Shown here: one piece after another, positions 25,247 to 34,939 of the stretch
Position numbering within the stretch: the stretch's first letter is position 1
How the letters are laid out: each line of letters begins with the position of its first letter
Made by a program: the position numbers and the translations under genes
Notes under the pieces: model-generated
What the model saw: the letters and a program-made list of their open reading frames with translations, nothing else
Database searches by the model: none
What the model was told of the DNA's origin: nothing
DNA from: Hamadaea tsunoensis DSM 44101
GTDB taxonomy: Bacteria > Actinomycetota > Actinomycetes > Mycobacteriales > Micromonosporaceae
Reading direction: 5' to 3'
DNA: 64,000 nt
Assembly: GCF_000428945.1 (NCBI RefSeq)
Contig: NZ_AUAX01000005.1
Coordinates: 310,001 to 374,000, forward strand

Positions 25247-25837
25247 GTGACATCCCCAGCTCCCGCCCCCGAGACCGTGGACGACGCCGAGGCGGTGGAC
25301 GCCGCCGAGGCCGCGGACGAGATCACCGACGCGCCCGCCGAGGCCCGCCGCATCCGCCGTCCCCGTGACATGGCGCTCTCGCTGGCCGTGCTGTTCGTCC
25401 CGATCCTGATCGTCCTCGCGATCGGGCGCTTCTTCTACGGCGACTCGACGACCGGCACCGTCGATCCGAGCACGGCCCTGTCCGGCGCGGTACGCGCGAG
25501 CATGGCCCCGTTCCCGTCGGCGACCCCGCCGGCCGGATGGAAGATCGTCAGCGCCCAGTACAAGGACGGCGTCCTGCGGATCGGCTACCTGACACCCGGT
25601 GACAAGGGCGTACAGATCGCGCAGACGAACAAGGGTGGGGACACGTTCGTCAAGGCGGAACTGTCCGCGACCGCCCGCAAGGCCGGCACCACCGAGATCG
25701 GCGGCGTCGAGTGGCAGCAGTGGACCGGCCGGGCCCACGAGTCCGCCCTCGTCCGCACCGCCGGTACGCAGACCGTCCTCATCGTCGGCGAGGTCGGCGC
25801 GTCCGACCTGGTCACCCTGGCGGCCTACGGCTCCTGA
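25247..25837 (+). CDS. DUF4245 domain-containing membrane protein
   Basis: A 196-residue protein with an acidic N-terminus, one membrane helix at about 43-62 (MALSLAVLFVPILIVLAIG) and an extracytoplasmic domain of about 125 residues ending in VLIVGEVGASDLVTLAAYGS. The domain matches what is conserved in DUF4245 proteins beside xseB and glpX in many actinobacteria; function unknown. The GTG at 25247 lies seven bases after the -10-like CATACT (25234-25239), so it may be leaderless. Convergent with xseB. Confidence 0.82.
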   Translation: MTSPAPAPETVDDAEAVDAAEAADEITDAPAEARRIRRPRDMALSLAVLFVPILIVLAIGRFFYGDSTTGTVDPSTALSGAVRASMAPFPSATPPAGWKIVSAQYKDGVLRIGYLTPGDKGVQIAQTNKGGDTFVKAELSATARKAGTTEIGGVEWQQWTGRAHESALVRTAGTQTVLIVGEVGASDLVTLAAYGS

Positions 25838-25844
25838 CCGCCGG

Positions 25845-26045
25845 CTATCCGGCGTCGGGGGCGGCCTTGGCGGCGTCCAGGCGGGCGCGGGCGTTGTCCA
25901 GCCAGCGCTGGCAGACGGTGGCGAGCTGCTCACCGCGCTCCCACAGGGCCAGCGACTCCTCCAGCGTGGAGCCGCCGGCCTCCAGCTTCTCGACCACTCC
26001 GGCCAGTTCGGCGCGGGCCTGCTCGTAGCTCAGCGACTCGGTCAT
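25845..26045 (-). CDS. xseB: Exodeoxyribonuclease VII small subunit
   Basis: A 66-residue helical protein ([49 protein letters not shown]) that packs in several copies on the large subunit of exonuclease VII, which degrades single-stranded DNA into oligonucleotides. The ATG at 26045 overlaps the xseA stop (ATGA), so it is translationally coupled. Length and motifs are as in the family; only a short Ala/Pro tail (AKAAPDAG) is extra. Confidence 0.95.
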   Translation of the reverse strand: MTESLSYEQARAELAGVVEKLEAGGSTLEESLALWERGEQLATVCQRWLDNARARLDAAKAAPDAG

Positions 26046-27235
26046 CCCGCCACCGTAACGTCCACGGTCCCGTCGCCGAGCCGCACCCGCAGCGCGTCGC
26101 CGGCCCCGGCCTCCTCGACCGACCGCAGTACGCGTCCGTCGGCCTGCTGGACGATCGCGTATCCCCGGGCGAGGGTGGCCGCCGGCGACAGGGCGCGCAG
26201 CCGGGCCAGGGTGTGCCCGAGATCGGCGTCGGCCCGGGTCAGCCGGTGATCCAGGGTTCGCCGGGCCCGGTCGACGGCGGCGCGTACGTCGTCGGAGTGG
26301 CGGTCGATGAGGGCGGTCGGGCGGGCCAGGCTCGGCCGCGACCGGACGGCGTCCAGCCGGTGCTGTTCCCGGTCGAGCCGGTTGCGCACCGCCCGGTCGA
26401 GGCGGCCGCGCAGGACCAGGACCAGCCGCTGCTCCTCGGTGAGGTCGGGGACCACGCGTTTGGCGGCGTCGGTGGGGGTGGAGGCGCGTACATCGGCGAC
26501 GTAGTCGACTAGTGGGGTGTCCGGTTCGTGGCCGATCGCGGAGATCACCGGCGTCCGGCACGCGAACACCGCCCGGCACAGCGCCTCGTCGGAGAAGGGG
26601 AGCAGATCCTCGAAGGAGCCGCCGCCGCGGGCCAGGATGATCACGTCGACGCCCTCGTCCCGGTCGAGGACGCCGAGCGCCCCCACGATGTCCGGCACGG
26701 CGTTGACGCCCTGCACGGAGACGTTGACGACCCGGAAGTCGACGCTGGGCCACCGGCGCTGGGCGTTGGTCAGCACGTCCCGCTCGGCGGCGCTGGCCCG
26801 GCCGGTGATCAGCCCGACCCGGTGCGGCAGGAACGGCGGGCGCCGCTTGCGGCGGGGGTCGAACAAGCCCTCCGCTTCCAGGAGTTTGCGCAGCGTCTCG
26901 ATGCGCGCCTTCAGCTCGCCCTCGCCGACCTGCCGGATCTCGTCCGCCCGCAGCGACAGGGTGCCGCGCGTCGCGTACCACTCGGGTTTGGCGTGGATGA
27001 GGACGCGGGCGCCGTCGGTGAGGGCCGGGTCGACGACGTCGCGGGGGGCCGTGACGGTGACGCTGACGTCGGCCGCGGGATCACGGAGAGTGAGGAAGAC
27101 GGTGCTCATGCCGGGCCGGCGGCCGATCTGGGCGATCTGGCCGTCGATCCAGATCCAACCCAGGCGGTTCACCCATTGGCCTATGTTGTGGCTCACTCTA
27201 CGGACTGGCCATGGTTCCTCAGGGCTGCTCGTCAC
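26042..27235 (-). CDS. xseA: Exodeoxyribonuclease VII large subunit
   Basis: A 397-residue catalytic subunit of exonuclease VII, acting in mismatch repair and on single-stranded DNA ends. The N-terminal OB fold ([29 protein letters not shown]) binds DNA; the nuclease domain has [37 protein letters not shown] and [26 protein letters not shown] with the conserved His/Asp catalytic set. A C-terminal coiled coil follows. The GTG at 27235 is chosen because TAGGCT lies seven bases before it and a longer start would overlap the divergent ispH promoter. Confidence 0.95.
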   Translation of the reverse strand: MTSSPEEPWPVRRVSHNIGQWVNRLGWIWIDGQIAQIGRRPGMSTVFLTLRDPAADVSVTVTAPRDVVDPALTDGARVLIHAKPEWYATRGTLSLRADEIRQVGEGELKARIETLRKLLEAEGLFDPRRKRRPPFLPHRVGLITGRASAAERDVLTNAQRRWPSVDFRVVNVSVQGVNAVPDIVGALGVLDRDEGVDVIILARGGGSFEDLLPFSDEALCRAVFACRTPVISAIGHEPDTPLVDYVADVRASTPTDAAKRVVPDLTEEQRLVLVLRGRLDRAVRNRLDREQHRLDAVRSRPSLARPTALIDRHSDDVRAAVDRARRTLDHRLTRADADLGHTLARLRALSPAATLARGYAIVQQADGRVLRSVEEAGAGDALRVRLGDGTVDVTVAG

Positions 27236-27242
27236 AGAGCAC

Positions 27243-27252
27243 AGCCTAAGAT
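27243..27252. promoter_or_regulatory. Overlapping divergent -10 boxes, xseA / ispH
   Basis: TAAGAT (27247-27252, + strand) ends six bases before the ispH GTG. TAGGCT on the minus strand (27248 down to 27243) ends seven bases before the xseA GTG. The two hexamers share the TA at 27247-27248, so only one polymerase can occupy the pair at a time. Both genes are leaderless by this reading. Confidence 0.55.
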
Positions 27253-27258
27253 GAGGGG

Positions 27259-28224
27259 GTGACATCTCCCCGTAAGCGTGTCCTGCTCGCCAAGCCCCGC
27301 GGTTACTGCGCCGGGGTCGACCGCGCCGTCCAGACGGTCGAGAAGGCCCTGGAGACGTACGGGTCGCCGATCTACGTGCGCAAGCAGATCGTCCACAACA
27401 AGCACGTCGTGAGCGAGCTGGAGAAGCGCGGCGCGATCTTCGTGGAGGAGAACGAGGAGGTGCCCGAGGGCGCCACCGTCATCTTCTCGGCGCACGGCGT
27501 CGCCCCGGTCGTCTACGACGAGGCCAAGCAGCGCAACCTGCGGGCGATCGACGCGACCTGCCCGCTGGTCACGAAGGTCCACCACGAGGCCCGCCGGTTC
27601 GCCGCCGACGACTACGACATCCTGCTCATCGGGCACGAGGGCCACGAAGAGGTGATCGGCACCGCCGGTGAGGCGCCCGAGCACATCCAGCTCGTGGACG
27701 GCCCGGACGGCGTCGACAAGGTCACCGTACGTGATCCCGAGAAGGTCGTCTGGCTCTCCCAGACCACGTTGAGCGTGGACGAGACGCTGGAGACGGTCGC
27801 GCGGCTCAAGCAGCGCCTGCCGATGCTCCAGTCGCCGCCGAGCGACGACATCTGCTACGCGACGCAGAACCGCCAGCAGGTCGTCAAGCAGATCGCGCCG
27901 GAGTGCGACGTCATGATCGTCGTGGGCTCCCGCAACTCCTCCAATTCCGTACGCCTCGTCGAGGTCGCCGTCGACGCCGGGGCCCGCTCGGGTCACCTGG
28001 TCGACTTCGCCCACGAGATCCAGGAGGAGTGGCTGGCGGGTGCCACCACCGTCGGCCTCTCGTCCGGCGCGAGCGTGCCCGAGGACCTGGTCTCCGACGT
28101 GCTGGCGTACCTGGCCGAGCGGGGGTTCGGCGAGGTCGAGGAGATCCTGGCGGTCGAGGAGCGGCTCGTGTTCTCGCTGCCGCAGGACCTCAAGCGCGAC
28201 ATGAAGGCCGCCGGCGTCAGCTGA
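27259..28224 (+). CDS. ispH: 4-hydroxy-3-methylbut-2-enyl diphosphate reductase
   Basis: IspH makes IPP and DMAPP from HMBPP in the last step of the MEP isoprenoid pathway, using a [4Fe-4S] cluster. The 321-residue protein has the three cluster cysteines in [24 protein letters not shown] and [11 protein letters not shown], the substrate-binding VHNKHVV and FSAHGVAP histidines, the LSQTTLS loop and [17 protein letters not shown]. The GTG at 27259 is directly downstream of a -10 box. It overlaps the rmuC gene by eight bases at their convergent ends. It supplies the prenyl pathway in which uppS in this window acts. Confidence 0.96.
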   Translation: MTSPRKRVLLAKPRGYCAGVDRAVQTVEKALETYGSPIYVRKQIVHNKHVVSELEKRGAIFVEENEEVPEGATVIFSAHGVAPVVYDEAKQRNLRAIDATCPLVTKVHHEARRFAADDYDILLIGHEGHEEVIGTAGEAPEHIQLVDGPDGVDKVTVRDPEKVVWLSQTTLSVDETLETVARLKQRLPMLQSPPSDDICYATQNRQQVVKQIAPECDVMIVVGSRNSSNSVRLVEVAVDAGARSGHLVDFAHEIQEEWLAGATTVGLSSGASVPEDLVSDVLAYLAERGFGEVEEILAVEERLVFSLPQDLKRDMKAAGVS

Positions 28225-29371
28225 TCTGGTGGTGGCCGTTGGTGTCGGTCAGTTCCGGCGCCTGCAGCTGCCGCGGGGCCAGTTCCACCACGGCGATCTC
28301 CGGCAGCGGCGCGTCGGCCACGCCCAGTTCGGCGAGCTGCCGGGCGGTCACCAGCGTCTGCCGTTCCAGCGACCCCACGGTGGAGTTGTACGCGTCGACC
28401 GACGCCTTCAGCGAGCTGCCCAGTTTCGTGAGGTGGCCGCCGAGCGTACCGATGCGGGTGTAGAGGCGCTTCGCCAGCTCCTGAACCTTGAGCGCGTCCC
28501 TCGTCAGCGCCTCGGACCGCCATGAGTACGCGATCGTGCGCAGCAGCGCCACCAGGGTCGCCGGCGTGGCGAGGACGATGTCGCGGGCGAACGCGTACTC
28601 CAGCAGGGTCGGGTCGCGTTGCAGGGCGGCGTCGAGGAACGGGTCGGCCGGCACGAAGAGGACCACGAATTCCGGCGTCTGCGTGAACGCCTGCCAGTAC
28701 GCCTTCCCGCTCAGCGCGTCCACATGGGACCGGAGTGCCCGGGCGTGCGAGTCGAGGTGGGTGTCCCGCAGGCGCCCGTCGCGGGCCTCCATCGCGGTCA
28801 GGTACGCGTCGAACGGCGCCTTCGCGTCCACCACGACGGTCCGTCCGCCGTGGAGGGTGACGACGAGGTCGGGGCGTACCACGCCGTTGTCGGTCGACGC
28901 GGTGACCTGCTCGGCGAAGTCGCAGTGTTCCAGCATCCCGGCCGCCTCGACGATCCGGCGCAGCTGGTGCTCGCCCCAGCGGCCGCGTACCTGGGGGGCC
29001 CGCAGCGCCGCGACGAGTTGCGCCGTCTCGGTACGCAGTCCGGACGACACCTCCGAGACGACCTTCACCTCGGTGCGCAGGGCCGCGTACGCGTCCACGC
29101 GGTCCCGTTCCAGCTGCGCGACCTGGTCTTCGTAGCGGCGCAGCGTCTCGTGCAGCGGGGCGATGGCCCGGGAGACCGCCTCGTGGGACTGGGCCGTCGC
29201 CTCGTACGTGAGGGCCCGCATCGACTGTTCGAGCCGGGCCTCGCCGGTCTGCGCCGCCTCCAGGGTCGCCTTCAGGCGGGCGACCTCGGCGGCGCTGCGA
29301 TTGCTCGCGGCGAGCCAGCCGAGGGCCGCACCGGCCGCAAGACAGAGGATCGCGATCAGAACGGTCTCCAC
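28217..29371 (-). CDS. rmuC: DNA recombination protein RmuC
   Basis: A 384-residue RmuC protein. It has an N-terminal membrane helix ([19 protein letters not shown]), a coiled coil (residues about 25-115), then the RmuC nuclease-like core: [46 protein letters not shown] (the PD-(D/E)xK-like signature), and [17 protein letters not shown]. RmuC limits inversions at short inverted repeats in E. coli, of interest because this window is rich in palindromes. The GTG at 29371 starts the membrane helix cleanly. Confidence 0.93.
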   Translation of the reverse strand: METVLIAILCLAAGAALGWLAASNRSAAEVARLKATLEAAQTGEARLEQSMRALTYEATAQSHEAVSRAIAPLHETLRRYEDQVAQLERDRVDAYAALRTEVKVVSEVSSGLRTETAQLVAALRAPQVRGRWGEHQLRRIVEAAGMLEHCDFAEQVTASTDNGVVRPDLVVTLHGGRTVVVDAKAPFDAYLTAMEARDGRLRDTHLDSHARALRSHVDALSGKAYWQAFTQTPEFVVLFVPADPFLDAALQRDPTLLEYAFARDIVLATPATLVALLRTIAYSWRSEALTRDALKVQELAKRLYTRIGTLGGHLTKLGSSLKASVDAYNSTVGSLERQTLVTARQLAELGVADAPLPEIAVVELAPRQLQAPELTDTNGHHQIS

Positions 29372-29459
29372 GTTCGGCAGGATAGCCGCCGTGGTCGCGC
29401 CCGCCCCGCCGCCGCGCTCGTCCCCGCGGTCCGGCGCCGGCCCCGCCCGGCCGGAAGGT

Positions 29460-29798
29460 TCAGCGCACCCGGACGATGCGTACGCGGTCGGTGTCGTCGA
29501 GCCGGTAGCCGAATCCGTGCACCGTCGCGATCGTCGGACCGTAGCCGCGCAGCTTGACGCGGATCCGTCGCACGTGGACGTCCACGGTGCGCTCGCCGCT
29601 GAACTCGTGGCCCCACACCGCGCGCAGCAGTTGCAGGCGGGTGAAGCAGATGCCCGGGTGCTCGGAGAGGAACAGCAGGAGGTCGAATTCCCGGCGGGTG
29701 AACCGGATCGGCACCTCGAGGAGGCTGCTGGTGCGGGCGTCGACGTTGAGTTCCAGCTGGGCGGTGGCCCGCGACAGGGGTTCGGCGAGTACGCTCAT
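29460..29798 (-). CDS. Stand-alone OmpR-type winged-helix DNA-binding protein
   Basis: A 112-residue protein with the OmpR/PhoB effector domain: VPIRFTRREFDLLLFLSEHPG, CFTRLQLLRAVWGHEF, RTVDVHVRRIRVKLRGYG and IATVHGFGYRLDD. There is no receiver domain and no kinase gene nearby, so control would be by another route. The ATG at 29798 is chosen; an ATG six residues upstream is possible. The 95-base gap to the Ada-AlkA gene is AT-rich for this genome. Target unknown. Confidence 0.83.
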   Translation of the reverse strand: MSVLAEPLSRATAQLELNVDARTSSLLEVPIRFTRREFDLLLFLSEHPGICFTRLQLLRAVWGHEFSGERTVDVHVRRIRVKLRGYGPTIATVHGFGYRLDDTDRVRIVRVR

Positions 29799-29893
29799 GC
29801 CTTCGAGCCTAAACATAGTTTTCCTATCTGTCTACTAGGAGATCTCTGTGATCTCCGTTAAACAGCGGGACATCTTCGATGTTCAGGCCGCGT

Positions 29894-31246
29894 TCAGGCC
29901 GCCGCGGCGGCCCGCCACAGGTGCATCTGGGCGTACGAGCGCCAGGGCCGCCAGCGTTCGGCGTACGCGAGCAGCTCCTCGGGGTCCGTCGGCAGGCCGA
30001 GTGCCTGGGCGCCGTGCCGCGTACCGAGATCGGTCGGCAGCAGGACGTCGGGGTCGCCGAGCGCGCGCATCAGCACGTAGTCGGCGGTCCACGGGCCGAT
30101 GCCGGGGATCTCCAGCAACGCCGCCCGGGTGGTCGCCCGGTCGGCCCCCGGCGACAGGTCGAGGCTGGCCCCGGCCAGGTCGCGCAGGGTCTGGCGGCGC
30201 CTCGTCGGCATCGCGAACGCCTCGTCCGGCAGCGCCAGCAGCTGCTCCGGCGTCGGGAACAGGCCGTCGGCGCACAGCTTGGCGAGCACCGTCCGGGCCC
30301 CGGCCACGCTGATCTGCTGGCCGACGACCGCGCGTACGGCCGCTTCGAAGCCGTCGATGACGTGGGGCACGCGCACGCCCGCGGCGGCCGGGAAGTGCGG
30401 GCCCAGCGCGGTCGCGACGGCCTGCGGGTCGGCGTCCAGGTCGAGCAGGCGGCGCAGGCGCGCCACGGCGGGCGCGAGGTCGCGCGCGTCGGCGAGGGAC
30501 AGCGTGGCCGCGACGTGCCCGTCGCCGTCGGCCACCGCGAGGCTCGCCCGCCCGTGCGGCAGCAGGAGGGTACGCCGATAGGTCGCGCCGTCGAACTCCT
30601 CCACCCCGGTGATCGCCCGGTCGGCGAGGAACCGCAGCAGATGCGGCAGGTCGATCGGCGCCCGGTACGCGAGTTTCAGCCGGATCTCCCCGGCGGCCGG
30701 CGACACGGGCCGGCGCAACTGCGACGGCGGGCACCCGTAGACCTCGAGCATGGTCTCGTTGAACTGGCGTACGCTGCCGAACCCGGCCGCGAAGGCGATC
30801 TGGGCCAGCCCGAGCGACGTGGATTCGATGAGCGTACGCGCGGTCTGCGCCCGTTGCGTGCGGGCCAGGGCCAGCGGTCCGGCCCCGAGTTCGGTGGTCA
30901 GCAGCCGGTTCAGCTGCCGCTCCGAATAGCCGACCCGGTTCGCCAGCCCCGGTACGCCCTCCCGGTCGACCACGCCGTCCGCGATCAGCCGCATCGACCG
31001 GGCGGTCACGTCGGCGCGTAGGTCCCACTGCGGGGAGCCCGGCACGGCGTTGGGCAGGCACCGGCGGCAGGCCCGGAAACCGGCCCGGGTGGCGGCCGCC
31101 GGACTCGGGAAGAACCGGACGTTCTGCGGTTTCGGCGTACGCGCGGGGCAGCTCGGGCGGCAGAAGACGCCGGTAGAGGTGACTCCGAACCAGAACGTCC
31201 CGTCGAAGCGCCGGTCGCGGCCAGAGATCGCAGGGTATAGATCCAC
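29894..31246 (-). CDS. Ada-AlkA type methyl-DNA repair protein
   Basis: A 450-residue three-part protein. Residues 1-75 are the Ada zinc domain with cysteines in GVFCRPSC and FRACRRC (methyl acceptor on methylphosphotriesters). Residues about 80-180 are an AraC HTH (LANRVGYSERQLNRLLTTEL, IAFAAGFGSVRQFNETM). From about 190 come the AlkA N-terminal domain and the HhH-GPD glycosylase (FEAAVRAVVGQQISVAGA, LLEIPGIGPWTADYVLMRAL, PTDLG with the catalytic Asp). It both senses and excises alkylated bases. The GTG at 31246 is supported by a CAGACT six bases upstream. A large palindrome lies just beyond its promoter. Confidence 0.93.
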   Translation of the reverse strand: MDLYPAISGRDRRFDGTFWFGVTSTGVFCRPSCPARTPKPQNVRFFPSPAAATRAGFRACRRCLPNAVPGSPQWDLRADVTARSMRLIADGVVDREGVPGLANRVGYSERQLNRLLTTELGAGPLALARTQRAQTARTLIESTSLGLAQIAFAAGFGSVRQFNETMLEVYGCPPSQLRRPVSPAAGEIRLKLAYRAPIDLPHLLRFLADRAITGVEEFDGATYRRTLLLPHGRASLAVADGDGHVAATLSLADARDLAPAVARLRRLLDLDADPQAVATALGPHFPAAAGVRVPHVIDGFEAAVRAVVGQQISVAGARTVLAKLCADGLFPTPEQLLALPDEAFAMPTRRRQTLRDLAGASLDLSPGADRATTRAALLEIPGIGPWTADYVLMRALGDPDVLLPTDLGTRHGAQALGLPTDPEELLAYAERWRPWRSYAQMHLWRAAAAA

Positions 31247-31323
31247 AGCCCCAGTCTGGCCCGGCCGGAGCTCGTTCGCTAGCGGAAATCCGCCATCACG
31301 TTTCGCGCGCCGGGTGGAGGGGT

Positions 31324-31431
31324 GCAGCCGGGTCGCGTACGCCCGGCCCACCGGGTTGGGGGTCCCGGCAGGCGCCCGTGGGATTTCAGTCGGGGGGAAT
31401 CCCACGGGATGTGCGTACGCGACCCGGCTGC
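31324..31431. repeat. Nested cruciform palindrome (family D)
   Basis: Outer arms are a perfect 19-base inverted repeat, GCAGCCGGGTCGCGTACGC (31324-31342) / complement (31413-31431). Inner arms are CCCGTGGGATT (31375-31385) / AATCCCACGGG (31398-31408), perfect over 11 bases. It fills most of the 202-base gap between the Ada-AlkA start and the sigma operon end. No ORF is present in the gap. Confidence 0.85.
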
Positions 31432-31448
31432 GGATCGGGGTGGAAGGT

Positions 31449-32231
31449 CTAACGGGCCATCGGAGAACGCTGCGGCCGGTCCCCGCCGGGCCGGCCCTGA
31501 CCGCCGGGCTGACCGGAGTCACCGGGCTGGTCGGAGTCGCCGGACTGGGGGACGCGCGAGCCCGACGGCCGGGGGAAGGCTCGGGAACCGCTCGGCCACG
31601 GCCAGGCCGACGGGCCGCGCCCGCCGCAGAACCGCTCGACGTGCTCGGCGTCCTTGCCGCCGGCGCCGCGGACGAGGTCGGCGAACTCCGGCCGGTCCAG
31701 GTCCGCACGCCGCTGGTCGCCGTCGTGGTCGTGCCAGCGCCGGCACAGCGCCGGGAAGTCCGGCCTGTCCCACCCGGCGCAGAGGCTCGGCTCAGCGCTC
31801 TTGGCCGCCTGCGCGTCGCCCTGCCGGCCGTCGTGGTCGCCGCCGGTGCTCTCGGGGCGGGGCGTACCGCTGACGCAGCTCCAGGGCTGCTCGCCGCTGC
31901 CAGGTTTGCCCTGGCCGGGCTGGTCGTGACGGGTCGAACCCGCGAACGGGTTGACCCGCTCCGGCAGCGCCCCGGTGCCGGCCGCGACGGCCACACCGGT
32001 CGTGCCGAGCACCGCGAGGCAGACCGCGGCCAGCTTGGCCCCCGCGTACCGGGCGAAAAGACTCTTGATCATGCTCGGTCTCCGGGTGTCGGTGGATCGA
32101 CGGGCACCCCGGAACGCCGCCAGGGCTGCCTCCTCACCCGCGTACTCACCGGCGTGCGGCGCCGCGGTCGCCGCCGCCAGCAGAGCGGCCACGTGCGGGC
32201 CACTCGCGGGAAGATCGTGTCGGGTGCTCAT
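31449..32231 (-). CDS. Membrane-anchored protein of an ECF sigma operon
   Basis: A 260-residue protein of no recognised family. Residues 1-65 are cytoplasmic (HDLPASGPHVAALLAAATAA), followed by a membrane helix (AKLAAVCLAVLGTTGVAVAAG) and a polar, Gly/Pro-rich exterior with four cysteines (WSCVSG, SLCAGW, ALCRRW, RFCGG) and repeated DRPDF/DRPEF elements. The ATG overlaps the stop of the sigma-factor gene (ATGA), so the pair is translationally coupled. Topology and position are those of an anti-sigma factor, but no zinc finger is present; the repeated short W/H/C units suggest a bound metal or disulfides. Confidence 0.7.
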   Translation of the reverse strand: MSTRHDLPASGPHVAALLAAATAAPHAGEYAGEEAALAAFRGARRSTDTRRPSMIKSLFARYAGAKLAAVCLAVLGTTGVAVAAGTGALPERVNPFAGSTRHDQPGQGKPGSGEQPWSCVSGTPRPESTGGDHDGRQGDAQAAKSAEPSLCAGWDRPDFPALCRRWHDHDGDQRRADLDRPEFADLVRGAGGKDAEHVERFCGGRGPSAWPWPSGSRAFPRPSGSRVPQSGDSDQPGDSGQPGGQGRPGGDRPQRSPMAR

Positions 32232-32797
32232 CTCACCTCCTCCAGCGCCGAGCGCGCCGCCACCGTTACAAGCCGCTTCTCCAGGGCCTTCAGACCCCGA
32301 TGCACGAGTACGCGGACGGTGCCCTCCCGCTTGGCCATGATCGACCCGGTCGTCCGCGCGTCGAAGTCGAGCACGACCCGCAGGATCACGGCTTCGGCCT
32401 GGTCCCGGGGGAGCGTGGCGATCAGTCGCAGGGCGGCGTAGGTTCCGGCCCGGTCCACCACCGCCTGGGCGGGATCGGCCGGGTCGAGCAGTCCCGCCAG
32501 CTCCTCGGGCGCCACCGCGTACGCGTTGCGCCGCCTGTGCTGGCGCAGATGGTCGAGCGCCCGGTGGCGGACGACCGTGGCGGCCCAGCGGCGGAAGTCC
32601 GTCCAGCCGCCCCGGAAGGCGCCGAGATCCCGGATGATCTGCAGCCACGCCTCGGACGCCACGTCCTCGCCGTCGGGACCGGCCAGCGTGGTCGCGTACC
32701 GCTGGAGGGAGGGGGCGAGCGCGCGGTAGACCGACCGGAACGCGCCCTCGTCGCCCGCGCGGGCCGCGCCGAGGCGCTCGTCCCACTCGTCGGCCAC
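32228..32797 (-). CDS. ECF RNA polymerase sigma factor
   Basis: A 189-residue ECF sigma factor. Region 2 is seen in DEGAFRSVYRALAPSLQRYA, DVASEAWLQIIRDL and FRRWAATVVRHRALDHLR; region 4 in LIATLPRDQAEAVILRVVLDF and the HTH GSIMAKREGTVRVLVHRGLKAL. The GTG at 32797 has GGAGGACGG at good spacing; an ATG 33 bases upstream is a weaker start. It is followed by a coupled membrane protein that probably controls it. Regulon and trigger unknown. Confidence 0.9.
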   Translation of the reverse strand: MADEWDERLGAARAGDEGAFRSVYRALAPSLQRYATTLAGPDGEDVASEAWLQIIRDLGAFRGGWTDFRRWAATVVRHRALDHLRQHRRRNAYAVAPEELAGLLDPADPAQAVVDRAGTYAALRLIATLPRDQAEAVILRVVLDFDARTTGSIMAKREGTVRVLVHRGLKALEKRLVTVAARSALEEVR

Positions 32798-32874
32798 GGG
32801 CCGTCCTCCTCCGCTCGCAGTGCTCCTCATCGCATGAGCGTTCGCCGGGCCGGGGACGTTACACAGGCGGGCCG

Positions 32875-32880
32875 TAGACT
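32875..32880 (+). promoter_or_regulatory. -10 box TAGACT, leaderless ychF promoter
   Basis: TAGACT ends six bases before the GTG at 32887; no ribosome-binding site lies between. Confidence 0.5.
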
Positions 32881-32886
32881 GGGCGG

Positions 32887-33972
<1,086 letters not shown>

Positions 33973-33989
33973 GACGCCGGAGGGCGCGG

Positions 33990-34454
33990 ATGTCGTACGT
34001 CGTGGATTTCGAGCACGTCTCCACCGTCGGTCTGGAGTCGTCGCCGGTCGCGGAGGCCTTGGCCGGCCTGCGGGCCAACGAAGCCCGCTACTTCAGGAAC
34101 AAGTACGACCACGCGTTCACGGTCGAGCCGGCGTCGGCGGCCGAGGATGCGGTGACCTACGTGCACCGCATCCTGCGCGACGAGCGGGGCATCGTCATCG
34201 GCTCGCGGCCGCTGGAGGCGACGGCCTTCGAGGTCGAGGGCGTTCGCTGGACCTACGTCTTCTACGAGTCGGGCCTGTCCGTCAACGTGCTCTACACGCT
34301 CGAAGACGGCGGGAAGCGGGCGGTCGGCTTCAAGCTCTCCGACGGGATGGAGATCCCGGCGGAGCTCGCCGACCGCTTCAAGTTCGTCCGCCAGAAGTCC
34401 AAGCTCGCCGGTACCATCCGCGGCTCGTACTTCGTCGTCAAGGGCGCGTACTAG
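33990..34454 (+). CDS. Hypothetical protein downstream of ychF
   Basis: A 154-residue soluble protein I do not recognise. It is mixed alpha/beta with no cysteine, membrane segment or signal. The middle has RWTYVFYESGLSVNVLYTLEDG and a basic C-terminus (KFVRQKSKLAGTIRGSYFVVKGAY). The ATG at 33990 has GGAGGGCG just upstream and lies 17 bases after ychF, so it is likely read with it. It meets the next gene tail to tail with a four-base overlap. Accessory status is possible. Confidence 0.7.
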   Translation: MSYVVDFEHVSTVGLESSPVAEALAGLRANEARYFRNKYDHAFTVEPASAAEDAVTYVHRILRDERGIVIGSRPLEATAFEVEGVRWTYVFYESGLSVNVLYTLEDGGKRAVGFKLSDGMEIPAELADRFKFVRQKSKLAGTIRGSYFVVKGAY

Positions 34455-34759
34455 CGATTCGCGATCTCGCCGTACGCGGCTTCGATACGGGCCGCGAGTG
34501 AAACTTCACTGGCTGTGAGGGGCCCAGTGTCGTCGGCGGTGCAGAGCTGGATCTGAGTGTGCCCGTCGAGCCGACGGATCTGCGCGTGCACCTCGGCCGC
34601 GTCCGCGTACACCGTGATGTGCTCGGCCAGCTCGCGATGCTGTGAATCGTCCAACGTGAGCGTCCTGCGCAGGCCACGGGGGTCACGTGTCCACCCCTGC
34701 AGCTGCGAAAGCGCATCCGTCAGATAGTTCGTCTGGTCCCGCCGCCAGACCGCACCCAT
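34451..34759 (-). CDS. Pterin-4a-carbinolamine dehydratase-like protein lacking active-site His
   Basis: A 102-residue protein. Its pattern GWTRDPRGLRRTLTLDDSQ, then IQLCTADDTGPLTASEVSLA and ARIEAAYGEI follows the PCD/DCoH fold (W at the start, THDxGGLTxxDxxLA near the end). The catalytic HHP segment in the middle is missing: where it should be the sequence reads DAAEVHAQIRRLDGHTQ. So it is probably a non-catalytic PCD relative, perhaps with a regulatory or binding role, as happens in other actinobacteria. The ATG at 34759 has GGAGGTGGG upstream. Confidence 0.62.
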   Translation of the reverse strand: MGAVWRRDQTNYLTDALSQLQGWTRDPRGLRRTLTLDDSQHRELAEHITVYADAAEVHAQIRRLDGHTQIQLCTADDTGPLTASEVSLAARIEAAYGEIANR

Positions 34760-34939
34760 GGGCCCACCTCCAGGCGTCGTTGCCGGCTTGTGGCCTAGTC
34801 GTCGCCGTGTCGCAATAAATCTTCACCCACAGTCTTATCGCGCTCGGGTGCGTGTGTCCACGGCCACATTCCCGACTTCCGCCCCGCTAAAGGACAAGGG
34901 TGCTACCCGAACGGCTGATTTCTCTGGCAGTCTTTCGCC

